Assembly (NCBI GenBank): GCA_030039095.1
Contig: JASHQP010000786.1
Coordinates: forward strand, 1-5,632
From: Streptosporangiaceae bacterium
Lineage (GTDB): Bacteria > Actinomycetota > Actinomycetes > Streptosporangiales > Streptosporangiaceae
Direction: 5' to 3'
Length of the DNA: 5,632 bases
Part shown: in pieces, positions 5,449 through 5,632 of the stretch
Position numbering within the stretch: position 1 is the stretch's first letter
Layout of the letters: every line of letters starts with the position of its first letter
Notes under the pieces: generated by a model
The model's input: the letters and a program-made list of their open reading frames with translations, nothing else
Told to the model about the DNA's origin: nothing
Database searches by the model: none
Position numbers and translations under genes: made by a program

Positions 5449-5632
5449 TTAAGGCTCGCCGCCTGGTGGCAAATCGGTGGTGAGGATGGCGATGTTGATG
5501 GTGGCCTTGTAGGTTGCGCGGTCGATGGTGCCCCTGGCGTTGTACTTGGAGATGGCGCGCTTGACGACGCGGGGGCTGATGCGGAGTCGCCGGGCGGGCA
5601 TGGGGCTGGCTAGGACGAGGCGGCCGATCCGG
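5449..5632 (-). CDS. IS4-type transposase, C-terminal fragment (runs off right edge)
   Basis: Only the last 61 codons are in the window, ending at TAA (5451-5449). The translation contains SPRVVKRAISKYNARGTIDR followed by ATYKATINIAIL. I recognise this basic tail, VKRAISKY..RG..DR..YKAT, from the C-terminus of IS4-family DDE transposases common in actinobacteria. The catalytic DDE residues would lie upstream, outside the window. The frame is open to the edge, so the gene may be intact, but this cannot be judged. It points toward the regulator gene (convergent). It is a mobile-element neighbour of the iol locus and not part of it. Confidence 0.72.
   Translation of the reverse strand, partial: RIGRLVLASPMPARRLRISPRVVKRAISKYNARGTIDRATYKATINIAILTTDLPPGGEP

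Noticed and set aside
1..5632. CRISPR arrays, tRNA or rRNA genes, toxin-antitoxin or defence genes
   Set aside because: None seen. The only repeats are two short tandem duplications, and all substantial coding sequence is accounted for by the iol genes, transporter, regulator and transposase tail.

Overview
The window is very GC-rich and its genes use almost exclusively G/C-ending codons, GTG/TTG starts and tight 4-8 bp gene overlaps. This points to a high-GC actinobacterium; genus cannot be told from this stretch. Most of it is a myo-inositol catabolism (iol) locus, with a piece of an insertion sequence at the right edge.

Layout. On the minus strand, reading right to left, is a four-gene operon: iolC (5-dehydro-2-deoxygluconokinase, 4275-3301), iolB (5-deoxy-glucuronate isomerase, 3308-2376), iolD (trihydroxycyclohexane-1,2-dione acylhydrolase, ThDP-dependent, 2379-505) and the N-terminal ~170 residues of an MFS transporter that runs off the left edge (512-1). 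Every junction in the operon overlaps (8, 4 and 8 bp), which suggests translational coupling. On the plus strand, divergent from iolC, is a HutC/UTRA-type GntR regulator (4568-5326), presumably the iol repressor. It is followed by a 13-bp-stem hairpin terminator (5385-5416). At 5632-5449 (minus strand, convergent with the regulator) is the C-terminal end of an IS4-type transposase.

Function. IolD, IolB and IolC carry out three consecutive pathway steps: 3D-(3,5/4)-trihydroxycyclohexane-1,2-dione to 5-deoxy-D-glucuronate to 2-deoxy-5-keto-D-gluconate to its 6-phosphate. The earlier steps (IolG, IolE) and later steps (IolJ, IolA) are not in the window. The transporter may import inositol or a related compound, but it does not look like a classic sugar-porter IolT.

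The most interesting DNA is the 292-bp divergent control region (4276-4567). It holds a GntR-like palindrome (TTGTC-CT-GACAA) abutting a probable iolC promoter. It also has a 27-bp tandem repeat, an 18-bp palindrome just before the regulator gene, a 9-bp inverted pair bracketing these elements, and a roughly 127-nt iolC leader with a small hairpin. I see no wholly new system here. The novel content is the architecture of this regulatory region, the atypical transporter in the operon, a repeat-derived loop in IolB and overlapping inverted repeats near the IS end.
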